NCBI GenBank assembly: GCA_037442205.1
Contig: JBBIQS010000105.1
Location: 1 to 26,215 of the forward strand
Length of the DNA: 26,215 bases
Source of the DNA: JBBIQS01 sp037442205
GTDB lineage: Bacteria > Myxococcota > Myxococcia > Myxococcales > UBA5297
Direction: 5' to 3'
Shown here piece after piece: positions 1 through 7,956 of the stretch. The notes beneath the pieces were generated by a model, which was given only the letters and a program-made list of their open reading frames with translations, was not told the DNA's origin and did no database searches. Position 1 is the first letter of the stretch, and every line of letters starts with the position of its first letter. The position numbers were made by a program, and so were the translations under genes.

Positions 1-2
1 CT

Positions 3-1307
3 GCCCGCCCGGTCGCGGCGGCGCCCGCGCGCGCCCGCCCAGCGCCCCGGCCCTCGCTCGCCGATTCCGAAGCCGAGATGACGGGCCGCTTCCCGCCCAA
101 CGCCGCGGTCCCCTCGCGCCGAGGCGCCAACAAGCAGGGCGGCGGCAAGGGGAAGATCCTGGTGGCGGTGGGCTTGGTGGTGGTCGCCGGACTGGGCGGC
201 CTGATCGTGGTCAAGCGCCAACAGCAGCAGGCGGCCGAGGCGGCCGCGGCCGACCAGGCAGCCCAGGAGAAGCAGCAGGTCCAGGACGCCTTCAACAAGA
301 TGGTCGAGAAGGGCAAGGCCAAGGTTCGCGAGGGCGACTTCAAGGGAGCGGTGGACTCGTTCACCGCCGCGGTCGCCGCCGGCAAGGCCTCGAACCTCGA
401 CACCCGCGACGCCGCCCGCCGGCTGGCGGTGGCCAGCGGCGAGGTCGCCAACCAGGAGGCCGCCGATCGCGCCAAGGAAGCCGCCGATCGCGGCGAGCTG
501 GCGGCGGCGGTCGAGCTGCTCAAGGGCATCCCCGAGGACAGCGCCTACCACGACCGGGTCCCGCAGCTGATGGCGGACATCAAGGCCAAGGTCCCGGATC
601 GGCTGAACGCGGGCAAGGCGGCGCTGGCCTCCAAGGACTTCGACGCCGCGCGCAAGGCGGTGGCCGACGTGCTGGCCGTGGATCCCGACAACTCCGATGC
701 CGCCGCGCTCTCTAGCGCCATCGACGCCGCCGGGGCCCCCAAGCCGGTCGCCAAGCCGGTCTCGACCGGCAGTGAGAAGGCCGACCCGACCGAGAAGATC
801 ATGGAGGTGGCGCGCTCGGGCCGCTTCGACGAAGCGCTGCAGGCGGCCCAGGCCTGCTCCGAGCCCAAGTGCAAGGCGCTGGCGGACAAGCTCCAGTCGG
901 CCACCGAGGCCTGCAACAACCCCGACAGCGCCGACCCCGAGCGCACCGCGGCGCTGCTGCGCTCGCTGGGCGCCGCCAGCAGCCCGTGCATGGGCGCGGT
1001 GGCCGGCAAGGCGGTGACCAAGTACCTCAAACAAGGCATCGGATCGATGGGCGCCGAGGAGTTCGCCAAAGCCTTCCAGTCGTTCCGCAAGGCCAAGGAG
1101 CTCGACCCGGGCAACCCGGTGGCCGAGAAGCATCTGCTGGCGCTGCGCGACAAGGCCCAGTCGCTGTTCCAGCAGGCCTACGTCGACAAGGGCGAGGATC
1201 CGGAGAAGGCCCGCCGCGAGTTCGAGCTGGTCATCTCCATTACCGCCGACGGCGACGAGCTCAACCTCAAGGCCCACAAGCACCTCAAGTCGCTGGCAGG
1301 TCCCTGA
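3..1307 (+). CDS. Membrane-anchored TPR-like protein, 5'-truncated by the window edge
   Basis: The frame is open to the window edge through an Ala/Pro/Arg-rich stretch, and the first ATG (78) has no convincing Shine-Dalgarno site, so the true start probably lies upstream and an N-terminal domain is missing. Numbering from ATG 78, a basic Gly/Lys segment (14-26) precedes one hydrophobic helix (about 27-45). This predicts a cytoplasmic N-terminus and a periplasmic C-terminus. A Gln/Ala-rich coiled-coil-like linker (46-70) is followed by repeated helical hairpins of the AKVREGDFKGAVDSF type, which look like TPRs. Four Cys residues (260, 265, 279, 304) in the exported part could form disulfides. 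Similar myxobacterial proteins carry an N-terminal FHA or other signalling domain, but that is a guess here. The gene ends 12 bases before xseA, so the two are probably co-transcribed. The specific function is unknown. Confidence 0.75.
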   Translation, partial: ARPVAAAPARARPAPRPSLADSEAEMTGRFPPNAAVPSRRGANKQGGGKGKILVAVGLVVVAGLGGLIVVKRQQQQAAEAAAADQAAQEKQQVQDAFNKMVEKGKAKVREGDFKGAVDSFTAAVAAGKASNLDTRDAARRLAVASGEVANQEAADRAKEAADRGELAAAVELLKGIPEDSAYHDRVPQLMADIKAKVPDRLNAGKAALASKDFDAARKAVADVLAVDPDNSDAAALSSAIDAAGAPKPVAKPVSTGSEKADPTEKIMEVARSGRFDEALQAAQACSEPKCKALADKLQSATEACNNPDSADPERTAALLRSLGAASSPCMGAVAGKAVTKYLKQGIGSMGAEEFAKAFQSFRKAKELDPGNPVAEKHLLALRDKAQSLFQQAYVDKGEDPEKARREFELVISITADGDELNLKAHKHLKSLAGP

Positions 1308-1319
1308 GCGAGGGCGTTC

Positions 1320-2954
1320 GTGGCTGACTCGGGCAGCGGGCCCAAGGGGCTGCACGGCGCGCAGATCGACCTCTTCAAGCGGTCCTCTGCCCGCGCCGAA
1401 CCGACGCCAAAGCCCGCCAACCTCGCGGCGCCGACTCCCTCGCTGCCACCGCTGCCCGAGCGCGCCCGCGCCGCGGTCGAGCCGGCGCGCGCCCGCATCC
1501 ACACCGTCAGCGAGCTGACCCGCGAGCTCAAGGGAACGCTCGAGGGTCGCTTCTTCCAGGTGGCGGTGCGCGGGGAGATCTCCAACTTCCGCCCGGCGGC
1601 CTCGGGGCACGTCTACTTCACCCTCAAGGACGAGGGAGCCTGCCTGGCGGCGGTGCTGTTCCGCGCCGAGGCCACCCGGCTCAAGTTCAAGCTCAAGGAC
1701 GGGCTGTCGGTCGTGCTGCGCGGGCGGCTGTCGGTCTACGAGGCCCGCGGCCAGTACCAGCTGATCTGCGAGTCGGTGGAGCCCGAAGGCGCCGGAGCGC
1801 TGGCGCTGGCCTTCGAGCAGCTCAAGCAGAAGCTGTCGGCCGAGGGGCTCTTCGACCCCGAGCGCAAGCGGCCGATCCCGTTCCTGGCGAAGCGGATCGG
1901 CGTGGTCACCTCTCCCACCGGCGCGGCGCTGCGCGACTTCCTGCGGGTGCTCAACGACCGCTTCCCGATCCCGGTGCTGCTGGCGCCGGCCAGGGTCCAA
2001 GGGGAGGGGGCCGCGGCGGAGATTGCCCGCGGGATCGAGCGGCTGGCCGAGAGTGGGCTGGTGGACGTCATCGTGGTCACCCGCGGCGGCGGCTCGATCG
2101 AGGACCTGTGGGCCTTCAACGAGGAGGCGGTGGCCCGGGCGGTGGCCAGCTGCCCGGTGCCGGTGGTGTCGGCGGTGGGGCACGAGGTCGACTTCACCAT
2201 CTGCGACTTCGTCGCCGACCGGCGCTGCGCCACTCCCACCGACGCCGCCAAGACCCTGGCCCCTTCGCGCGAGGATCTCGCTCGCCAGCTCGACAAGCAC
2301 CGGCGGCACCTGGGGCAGCTGGCGCTGCGGCTGGTGTCGCTGCGCCGCGAGCGGCTGCAGCTGCGTGCCCGCCAGCTGGGCGATCCGCGCCGGGCCATCG
2401 CCGAGGAGCGGCTGGCCCTGGACGACTGGGCCGACCGGGCCCAGCAGGCGCTGCGCCAGGCGCTCGCCACGCGGCGGGAGGCCCTCTACCGGCTGTCCGA
2501 GCGGCTCGCGCGGGCCCATCCCCGCACTCGCCTGAATCGACTGGGGAAGGAGCTCTCCGCCTGCGACCAGGCGATGGCCGCGGCGATGCGCCGCCGGCTC
2601 GCCGGCGAGCGCCAGCAGCTTCGGGAGCTTTCGGAGCGGCTCCGCGCCGCCTCGCCTGCGCCGCTGCTGTCGCGCGGGCAGGGCGCGCTCGCGCTCAAGC
2701 GCGAGGCCTGCGAGAAGGCGCTGCGGCGCGCCCTGGCCGAGCAGCGGGTCCGGCTGTCGAAGGCCGCCGCCCGGCTGGAGTCGCTGTCGCCGCTGGCGGT
2801 GCTAGCCCGGGGGTACAGCGTGGTCTTCGGCCCCGACGGCCGGGCCGTGGTCCGAGCCGAGCAGGCGCCCCCGGGCTCGGACGTCCGACTGCTCTTGGCC
2901 GATCGCAGCGAGCTGACGGCCCGCGTCAACGGCAGGCGAGCGCCGGACCGCTGA
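1320..2954 (+). CDS. xseA: Exodeoxyribonuclease VII large subunit
   Basis: This is the catalytic subunit of ExoVII, which degrades single-stranded DNA to oligonucleotides in repair. The GTG start at 1320 follows a GAGCGAGGG Shine-Dalgarno-like stretch. The 544 residues exceed the usual 400-460 because of about 58 extra N-terminal residues, rich in Pro and Ala. The OB-fold DNA-binding domain begins near residue 60 (TVSELTRELK, then VRGEISNFRP, then GHVYFTLKD). The catalytic region contains RIGVVTSPTGAALRD and the hallmark GGGSIEDLWAFNEE starting at residue 256, then SAVGHEVDF and ATPTDAA. A long, charged helical region follows and the protein ends with the usual LARGYSVV element. The N-terminal extension carries QIDLF at 15-19, which matches the sliding-clamp-binding consensus. 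The gene lies 12 bases after the TPR-like gene. xseB follows 153 bases later with its own promoter. Confidence 0.97.
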   Translation: MADSGSGPKGLHGAQIDLFKRSSARAEPTPKPANLAAPTPSLPPLPERARAAVEPARARIHTVSELTRELKGTLEGRFFQVAVRGEISNFRPAASGHVYFTLKDEGACLAAVLFRAEATRLKFKLKDGLSVVLRGRLSVYEARGQYQLICESVEPEGAGALALAFEQLKQKLSAEGLFDPERKRPIPFLAKRIGVVTSPTGAALRDFLRVLNDRFPIPVLLAPARVQGEGAAAEIARGIERLAESGLVDVIVVTRGGGSIEDLWAFNEEAVARAVASCPVPVVSAVGHEVDFTICDFVADRRCATPTDAAKTLAPSREDLARQLDKHRRHLGQLALRLVSLRRERLQLRARQLGDPRRAIAEERLALDDWADRAQQALRQALATRREALYRLSERLARAHPRTRLNRLGKELSACDQAMAAAMRRRLAGERQQLRELSERLRAASPAPLLSRGQGALALKREACEKALRRALAEQRVRLSKAAARLESLSPLAVLARGYSVVFGPDGRAVVRAEQAPPGSDVRLLLADRSELTARVNGRRAPDR

Positions 2955-2955
2955 G

Positions 2956-2971
2956 CGGCGCTGCGGCGCCG
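2956..2971 (+). terminator. Short hairpin after xseA
   Basis: A 6-bp inverted repeat (CGGCGC, loop TGCG, GCGCCG) starts two bases after the xseA stop codon. There is no T-tract, so it is at best a weak terminator or an mRNA-stabilising hairpin. Its position between xseA and the separate xseB promoter supports some transcriptional role. Confidence 0.35.
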
Positions 2972-3027
2972 GGTGCAGGCCGCTATGAAGAGGGAAAAAG
3001 GCCGCCCGCACCGCGGGGAAGAGAGCG

Positions 3028-3056
3028 TTGACCCCCCTGCGTGGCCCCACTAGCAT
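3028..3056 (+). promoter_or_regulatory. Predicted sigma-70-type promoter for the xseB cluster
   Basis: TTGACC (3028-3033) and TAGCAT (3051-3056) are separated by 17 bases. Transcription would start near 3063, about 45 bases before the xseB GTG. It lies in the 153-base gap between xseA and xseB. Confidence 0.6.
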
Positions 3057-3107
3057 GACGCGAGTCTTTCCCGGTGTTACGAGGAAAGACGCACCTCGGA
3101 GGTCGAA

Positions 3108-3434
3108 GTGGCCAAGGAGTCGGCCAAAAAAGCGCAGGAGCTCGCCTACGAAGAGGTGCTCGCGCGGCTCGAGGACGTGGTCAAGCGGCTCGAGGCGGGC
3201 AACCTGCCTCTCGAGGAGTCGCTGCGCTCGTTCGAGGAGGGGATCGCGCTGGTGCGCACCGGCGAGGCCAGGCTGGCCGAGGCCGAGAAGCGGGTCGAGC
3301 AGCTGCTGTCGGCCCCGCAAGGCGACAAGGTGGCCGCGTTCGAGCCCGAGAAGCCGGCCGAGCCGGCGCGCCGGCTGGCGAAGGCCTCGCGCGAGGAGCC
3401 GCCTCCGCCGAGCGACGACGACGTTCCGTTCTAG
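3108..3434 (+). CDS. xseB: Exodeoxyribonuclease VII small subunit
   Basis: This is the small helical subunit that binds XseA in multiple copies and is needed for ExoVII activity. The GTG start at 3108 is fixed by GGAGG at 3098-3102, five bases upstream. The core (about 10-70) has the family pattern AYEEVLARLEDVVKRLEAGN, then LPLEESLRSFEEG and a C-terminal helix LAEAEKRVEQLL. At 108 residues it is longer than the usual 70-80. The extra part is a charged, Pro-rich linker ending in EEPPPPSDDDVPF. That ending closely resembles the acidic tip of single-stranded DNA-binding protein (DDDIPF), which is odd for this subunit. The gene heads the cluster xseB, receiver protein, ispA, tlyA. The xseB-ispA linkage is common in bacteria. 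Confidence 0.95.
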   Translation: MAKESAKKAQELAYEEVLARLEDVVKRLEAGNLPLEESLRSFEEGIALVRTGEARLAEAEKRVEQLLSAPQGDKVAAFEPEKPAEPARRLAKASREEPPPPSDDDVPF

Positions 3435-3461
3435 TGGTCGGGGCAGGGCCGAGGTGGGAAC

Positions 3462-3887
3462 ATGGAGCAGTCGGGAGCCAGCGTGGAAGCGACGAGCACC
3501 AAGATCCTCATCGTCGACGACGACCGCGAGACCCGCGAGATGCTGACCCTGGCCCTGGAGCTGGAGGGCTACTCGGTCGAGCAGGCCGCCAACGGCCTGC
3601 GGCTGGTCAGCAGCCTGCGCGTCGACCGCCCTGACTTGATCCTGCTGGACGTGATGATGTCCTGGATCGACGGCTTCGAGCTGTGCCGGTCGATCAAGAA
3701 GAACCAGGAGCTGAGCGACATCCCAGTGGTCTTCATCTCCGCCCGCAAGAGCGGCTCCGACGTGCAGAAGGGGCTGTCCTCGGGGGCGGTGGACTACTTC
3801 ACCAAGCCGTTGGACATCGAGCGGCTCTCGGCGCGGATCCGGGAGATCCTCGGCGCGCGCGTCCGGGGCCCCGGAGAGACTGCGTGA
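3462..3887 (+). CDS. Stand-alone receiver-domain response regulator
   Basis: A 141-residue protein consisting of one CheY-like receiver domain with no output domain. The acidic pocket is D20/D21 (ILIVDDDRE), the phosphoacceptor is D63 (LILLDVMM), the conserved Ser is S93 (VFISA) and the Lys is K115 (YFTKP), so it should be phosphorylatable. A short N-terminal leader precedes the domain, and about 10 residues follow it. The ATG at 3462 follows a GAGGTGGGA ribosome-binding site. It lies 27 bases after xseB, and its TGA overlaps the GTG of ispA by three bases. It is therefore translationally linked to isoprenoid synthesis, with no obvious functional reason. No cognate kinase is adjacent; the nearest in the window is the hybrid kinase at 8639. 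It may act through protein-protein contacts. Its partner is unknown. Confidence 0.93.
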   Translation: MEQSGASVEATSTKILIVDDDRETREMLTLALELEGYSVEQAANGLRLVSSLRVDRPDLILLDVMMSWIDGFELCRSIKKNQELSDIPVVFISARKSGSDVQKGLSSGAVDYFTKPLDIERLSARIREILGARVRGPGETA

Positions 3888-4777
3888 CCGCGAGCAAGCG
3901 CTTCGATCTCAAACCCTGGCTGGACGATCGCAAGGCGATGGTGGAGGTGGCGCTCGAGGACGCGCTGGCCGAGTACAAGGGCAAGATCGCTCCCCAGCTC
4001 TTCGACGCCATGGAGTACAGCCTGCTGGGAGGCGGCAAGCGCCTGCGCCCGGTGCTGTGCCTCGCCGCCGCCGAGGCGGTGGGCGGCAAGGCCGAGGGTG
4101 CGGTGCTCGACTTCGCCTGCGCCGTCGAGTTCGTCCACACCTACTCGCTGATCCACGACGACCTGCCGGCGATGGACGACGACGACCTTCGCCGCGGCCG
4201 GCCCACCAACCACATGGTCTTCGGCCAGGCGCTGGCGATCCTGGCCGGCGACGCGCTGCTGACCGAGGCCTTCGCGGTGCTGGCCCGCGGCGCCGATCCG
4301 ATGCGGGCCTCGCTGTGCACGCTGCTGGCCAAGGCCGCCGGGGCCCAGGGCATGGTCGGAGGCCAGGCCGACGACGTGCGCGAGAAGTGGCCCAACTCGC
4401 TGGAGTTCCTGGAGAGCCTCCACCTGCGCAAGACCGGGGCGCTGATCGCCGTCTCCTGCGCCGCGGGCGGCAAGGCCGCCGGGGCCAGCGACAGCCAGAT
4501 CGCCGCCCTCGACGACTACGGCCAGCACCTGGGGCTGGCCTTCCAGATCTGCGACGACCTGATGGACCTGGCCGGCGACCCGAAGAAGATGGGCAAGACC
4601 AAGGGGACCGACGCGCGCAAGGGCAAGGTGACCTTCCCCTCGCTGCTGGGCAACGAGGAGTCGCTGCGGCGCGCCCGCGCCGAGGCCCAGGTGGCCAAGT
4701 CGGCGGTCGAGCCGCTGCTGCCGCTGGCGGCGCCGCTGATCGCCCTGGCCGACTACGCGGTCGAGCGCGACCACTGA
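3884..4777 (+). CDS. ispA: Farnesyl (polyprenyl) diphosphate synthase
   Basis: It condenses dimethylallyl or geranyl diphosphate with isopentenyl diphosphate to make the C15 precursor of undecaprenol and quinones. The GTG start at 3884 overlaps the TGA of the receiver gene (GTGA) and has GGAGAGA upstream. A longer reading frame begins within the receiver gene but would give a non-homologous leader. The 297 residues match the bacterial IspA length. The visible motifs are GGGKRLRPVL (about 49-58), the first Asp-rich motif DDLPAMDDDD (92-101) with the two-residue insertion of type II FPP synthases, and YSLIH just before it as in IspA. The second Asp-rich motif is DDLMD (224-228), followed by GKTKGTDARKGKVTFPSLLG. 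The C-terminal LADYAVERDH also resembles IspA. The product is probably farnesyl diphosphate; exact chain length is an inference. dxs, a frequent neighbour, is absent. Confidence 0.95.
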   Translation: MTASKRFDLKPWLDDRKAMVEVALEDALAEYKGKIAPQLFDAMEYSLLGGGKRLRPVLCLAAAEAVGGKAEGAVLDFACAVEFVHTYSLIHDDLPAMDDDDLRRGRPTNHMVFGQALAILAGDALLTEAFAVLARGADPMRASLCTLLAKAAGAQGMVGGQADDVREKWPNSLEFLESLHLRKTGALIAVSCAAGGKAAGASDSQIAALDDYGQHLGLAFQICDDLMDLAGDPKKMGKTKGTDARKGKVTFPSLLGNEESLRRARAEAQVAKSAVEPLLPLAAPLIALADYAVERDH

Positions 4778-5514
4778 TGAAGAAGAAGGAGCGCATCGAC
4801 AAGCTGCTCGTCGAGCGCGGGCTGGCGCCGACGCGCACCAAGGCCCAGGCGCTGCTGCTGGCCGGCGAGGTCGTCGCCGGCGAGACCCGAATCGACAAGC
4901 CCGGCACCCTGATCGACGTCGAGCTGCCGCTGCGGCTCAAGACCGGAGCGCTCAAGTTCGTCTCCCGCGGCGGCCTCAAGCTCGAGGCGGCGCTCGACCA
5001 CTTCCAGGTCGACGTCACCGGCCTGGCCGCGATGGACGTCGGCGCCTCGACCGGAGGCTTCACCGACTGCCTGCTGCAGCGCGGGGCGAAGCAGGTGCTG
5101 GCGCTCGACGTCGGCTACGGGCAGCTCCACCCCACGCTGCGCTCCGATCCCCGGGTGGTGGTCAAGGAGCGGGTCAATGCCCGCGCGCTCACCCGCGAGG
5201 AAGTCCCGTTCGACGTGCAGCTGGTGGTGGCCGACGTCTCCTTCATCTCGCTGCGGCTGGTGCTGCCTTCGGCTCTGGGCTTTCTCGAGAAGGGAGGGGC
5301 CCTGGTCTGCCTGGTCAAGCCGCAGTTCGAGGTGGGGAAGGGCGAGGTGGGCAAGGGCGGGGTGGTGCGCGACGAGGCCAAGCGGCGCGCGGCCATCGAG
5401 GGGATCGCCGAGTTCGTCGGCACCCAGGGAATGCAGGTCGTCGGCTGGATGGACTGCCCGGTGGAAGGGCCGGCAGGCAATCGCGAAGCGCTGCTCTACG
5501 CGCGCAAGGTTTGA
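4777..5514 (+). CDS. tlyA: TlyA-type rRNA 2'-O-methyltransferase (S4 + FtsJ domains)
   Basis: This SAM-dependent enzyme methylates ribose 2'-OH groups of rRNA. In mycobacteria TlyA acts on 16S and 23S rRNA and its loss gives capreomycin resistance; the family is also annotated as hemolysin A. The ATG at 4777 overlaps the ispA stop (TGATG), implying coupled translation. Residues 5-65 form an S4 RNA-binding domain (RIDKLLVERGLAPTRTKAQ). The Rossmann methyltransferase follows with SAM motif MDVGASTGGFTDCLL (86-100). The K-D-K-E catalytic tetrad is present as K68, D153 (VADVSF), K181 (VKPQFE) and E237 (NREALL). It is offset by one from the Mycobacterium tuberculosis numbering as I recall it. Its 245 residues are normal for the family. 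It is the last gene of the xseB cluster and is followed by a strong hairpin. Confidence 0.95.
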   Translation: MKKKERIDKLLVERGLAPTRTKAQALLLAGEVVAGETRIDKPGTLIDVELPLRLKTGALKFVSRGGLKLEAALDHFQVDVTGLAAMDVGASTGGFTDCLLQRGAKQVLALDVGYGQLHPTLRSDPRVVVKERVNARALTREEVPFDVQLVVADVSFISLRLVLPSALGFLEKGGALVCLVKPQFEVGKGEVGKGGVVRDEAKRRAAIEGIAEFVGTQGMQVVGWMDCPVEGPAGNREALLYARKV

Positions 5515-5521
5515 GGGCCTG

Positions 5522-5547
5522 CCGGGGCGCCGCAGCGGGCGCCCCGG
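5522..5547. terminator. Perfect 10-bp hairpin between convergent genes
   Basis: CCGGGGCGCC (5522-5531), a 6-base loop, and GGCGCCCCGG (5538-5547) form a perfect GC-only stem. It lies between the stops of tlyA (plus) and the OmpA-family gene (minus), so it can serve both strands. There is no T-tract, as is often the case in very GC-rich genomes. Confidence 0.6.
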
Positions 5548-5558
5548 GGCCGAGCCGC

Positions 5559-7811
5559 TCAGCGCTCCAGGATCATGAACTCCACCCGGCGGTTGAGCTC
5601 GCGGCCGCGGGCGGTGAGGTTGGGGGCCACCGGCTTGCTGTCGCCGAAGCCCTCCGACGCCAGCCGCGCGGCCGGGATGCCCTTCTTCATCAGGTAGTCC
5701 ATCACCGCCTGGGCCCGATCCGAGGACAGCTTGCGGTTGGCTTCCTTGTTGCCCTGGTTGTCGGTGTGGCCGTTGACCTTGATCTTCTTGAGGTCGCTGC
5801 GAACGATGGCGTCGATCACCTGGTCGAGCAGCTGGAAGCTGTCGTTGAGGATCGTCGCCTTGCCGGTGGCGAAGTGGACCTGCTGGCTGATCTCGATCCG
5901 GTCCTGCTTGACCACCACCAGGGTCTTCTTGGGGACCGGGGCCAGGTCGATATCCACGTGGACCTCGCCGCTCTCCGGGACGTCGAGCTCCTTGATCTTG
6001 GAGAGGTAGCCGTCGGCGGAGACGGTGCCGGCATAGTGGCCCTGGGGCAGCTCGAGGCTGGCGCCCTCGGCGGCCACCGCCAGCTCGGCGCCCTTGGGCC
6101 CGGCGAAGCTGACCTTGCCGGCGACCTTGGCCTTCCCCGACACCAGGGTCACCTTGACCGTGGCGCTCTTGAGCTCCGGCTCCAGGAAGGCCTGTACCGC
6201 GGCCACCTTGCCGGCCTCGATCACCGCCTCGACGGTGGTCGCCTTGTAGCCCTCGCGGGCGAAGCTCAGCTGGATCTTTCCGGCCGGCAGCTCGTGGGTC
6301 AGGAAGCGGCCGCCGTCCACGTCGGAGGCCACCGGCGGCAGCCCGGCCCCGGCCATGGCCACCAGCACTCCGCTGATCGGCTGCTTGGTCTGCTGGTCGA
6401 AGACCGCTCCGCCCACCTTGCCGGTGTAGACCGGGGGCGCGGTGGCCACCTCAACCTTGCGCTCGACCAGGGTTGTCTTCTCCACCACCTTGGTGTCGCC
6501 CTTGGCCATCGGGTCGAAGGCGTAGGAGAGGCCGAACCAGACGTTGTAGGGCGGAGTCGCCGGGATGCCCTTGGCCACCCGCTGTGACAGCCCGATGTCC
6601 ACCGCCAGCAGCAGGGAGAGGTCGCGCAGGGCGGTGACCTTGGCGCCGACCGTCAGCAGCTGTGGCATGGCGCTAGCGGCGCTGACCGCGACGTTGTCCG
6701 GGCCGAGCAGAGTCTTGGTCCCCAGCGGATAGCCAAAGCCGTACTCGAGGAACGGGGTGGCGTAGGGCAGCGGCGCCTCCAGCCCCAGCCCGAGGGTGAA
6801 CCGGTGGTACTGGCTGATCCCCAGCGCGTACTCCTCGGCGGAGGTCAGCTGGTGGGTGCTGCTGACCAGCCGGCTGCTGCCGTCGAGGAGGAAGCCGGCG
6901 TTGAGGTGCAGCCGCAGCGGGACCTTGGGGGCCGCCTTGCGCACGTCGTAGCTGGCCAGCAGCTGCGGGGCGAAGCCGAAGGCGTAGCCGCTGACGTCCT
7001 GGCCGCCGACTCCGGGCAGCGACAGCAGCCGCAGGTCGCCGCCCAACCGCAGCCCCTTGGTCACTTCCTTGGCGGCCTTGAGGCCCAGCGCCATGTCGCC
7101 CTGGGTCTGCATCAGCGGCGGGCTGGAGCGGGTATTGCTGTTGGCGGCCACGGTGTAGGACAGGTAGGCCTCGAGGTACTCCAGCGCCGTCCAGTCGAGG
7201 GTGAGCGAGCCGGCCGAGCGGGTGTCATGGGCGTTGAGCACCGGGAAGTTGGCGCCGTTGAAGTACTGGCCGAGCACTGAAATCCGGACCACGCCCGGCC
7301 GGCCGAGATCGGCCGAGCCCACCCGCAGCAGGCCGGTGGCGCCGGCGGAGCCGCTCATCACCCGCAGGTTGTCGTCCTCCAGCCGGCGGCCGGCGGTGGC
7401 CGGGCTGTGCGGCGGAGTGGCGGGAATCACCGACTCGTTGACGGTGGTGGTTGGGGCGCCAGAGTCGGCGGTCGGGGCGGTCGCCGGGGCCGGGGTCGAT
7501 TCGGCGGCCGAGGTCTTGGGGACGGTCGGCGGCGGAGCTTCGTTGTGGCGCCTGGCTGGAGCGGGCGCTGCCGCCGGAGCAGGCGCGGCCGTCTGCGCGG
7601 GGCGGGGAGCGGCCGGAGCCGGAGCTGGCGCCGCCGCCGGAGCGGGCGTCTCCGCGGGGCGGGCAGCAGGAGCCGGTGCCGGCGCTGCCGCCGGAGCGGG
7701 CGCGGGTGGCGCCGGCGAGAAAGTGCTCCAATCGTCATTGCCCGCGGCGCTGGCGGACACGGCCAGCGTCAGGGCGGCGATCGCCAGAGCACTCAGAAGC
7801 AGGCGGCGCAT
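5559..7811 (-). CDS. OmpA-family outer-membrane protein with beta-barrel and Ala/Pro linker
   Basis: A 750-residue exported protein. A signal peptide (1-22, hydrophobic core LLLSALAIAALTLAVSASA) is followed by an Ala/Pro-rich low-complexity linker (about 33-110). A region rich in alternating hydrophobic strands (about 170-455) is probably an outer-membrane beta-barrel or a related porin-like domain. Next comes a carboxypeptidase-regulatory-like beta-sandwich (about 462-540; GAVFDQQTKQPISGVLV) and a second PEGA-like sandwich (to about 625). The C-terminal OmpA domain (about 640-750) holds GHTDNQG with D684 and R699, the pair that contacts diaminopimelate in peptidoglycan, and ends ELNRRVEFMILER. 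It probably anchors the outer membrane to the cell wall. The start has a GGGAGA ribosome-binding site on the minus strand and a TATAAT box upstream. It is a single-gene unit, divergent from the regulator at 8024. The substrate, if it forms a pore, is unknown. Confidence 0.9.
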   Translation of the reverse strand: MRRLLLSALAIAALTLAVSASAAGNDDWSTFSPAPPAPAPAAAPAPAPAARPAETPAPAAAPAPAPAAPRPAQTAAPAPAAAPAPARRHNEAPPPTVPKTSAAESTPAPATAPTADSGAPTTTVNESVIPATPPHSPATAGRRLEDDNLRVMSGSAGATGLLRVGSADLGRPGVVRISVLGQYFNGANFPVLNAHDTRSAGSLTLDWTALEYLEAYLSYTVAANSNTRSSPPLMQTQGDMALGLKAAKEVTKGLRLGGDLRLLSLPGVGGQDVSGYAFGFAPQLLASYDVRKAAPKVPLRLHLNAGFLLDGSSRLVSSTHQLTSAEEYALGISQYHRFTLGLGLEAPLPYATPFLEYGFGYPLGTKTLLGPDNVAVSAASAMPQLLTVGAKVTALRDLSLLLAVDIGLSQRVAKGIPATPPYNVWFGLSYAFDPMAKGDTKVVEKTTLVERKVEVATAPPVYTGKVGGAVFDQQTKQPISGVLVAMAGAGLPPVASDVDGGRFLTHELPAGKIQLSFAREGYKATTVEAVIEAGKVAAVQAFLEPELKSATVKVTLVSGKAKVAGKVSFAGPKGAELAVAAEGASLELPQGHYAGTVSADGYLSKIKELDVPESGEVHVDIDLAPVPKKTLVVVKQDRIEISQQVHFATGKATILNDSFQLLDQVIDAIVRSDLKKIKVNGHTDNQGNKEANRKLSSDRAQAVMDYLMKKGIPAARLASEGFGDSKPVAPNLTARGRELNRRVEFMILER
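7556..7720. repeat. GC-rich imperfect repeats encoding the Ala/Pro linker
   Basis: Imperfect repeats built around GCCGCCGGAGC recur near 7570, 7632 and 7690, interspersed with GCGGGGCGGG blocks. They encode the Ala/Pro-rich segment after the signal peptide of the OmpA-family protein, and their length is likely to vary between strains. Confidence 0.55.
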
Positions 7812-7879
7812 GGAAGTTCTCCCGGGGTGAAGGGCAAGTATTTTCCGGCCGCTATGCGTGAAGCGCCCGGAAGGGGCGC

Positions 7880-7885
7880 ATTATA
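7880..7885 (-). promoter_or_regulatory. Predicted -10 box of the OmpA-family gene
   Basis: On the minus strand this reads TATAAT, a perfect -10 hexamer in a strongly GC-rich context. No good -35 is visible at 16-18 bases. Transcription would start near 7873 and leave an untranslated leader of about 60 bases. Confidence 0.5.
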
Positions 7886-7956
7886 GGGGAGCGGCGCGCC
7901 GGCAACCACTTGGCTGAGCGAGGATTTTCCCTCGTGGCTGGCGGGCGGCCTCTCCC

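Noticed and set aside
7556..7720. CRISPR-like or satellite array
   Set aside because: The repeats are imperfect, irregularly spaced and explained by an Ala/Pro-rich protein linker.
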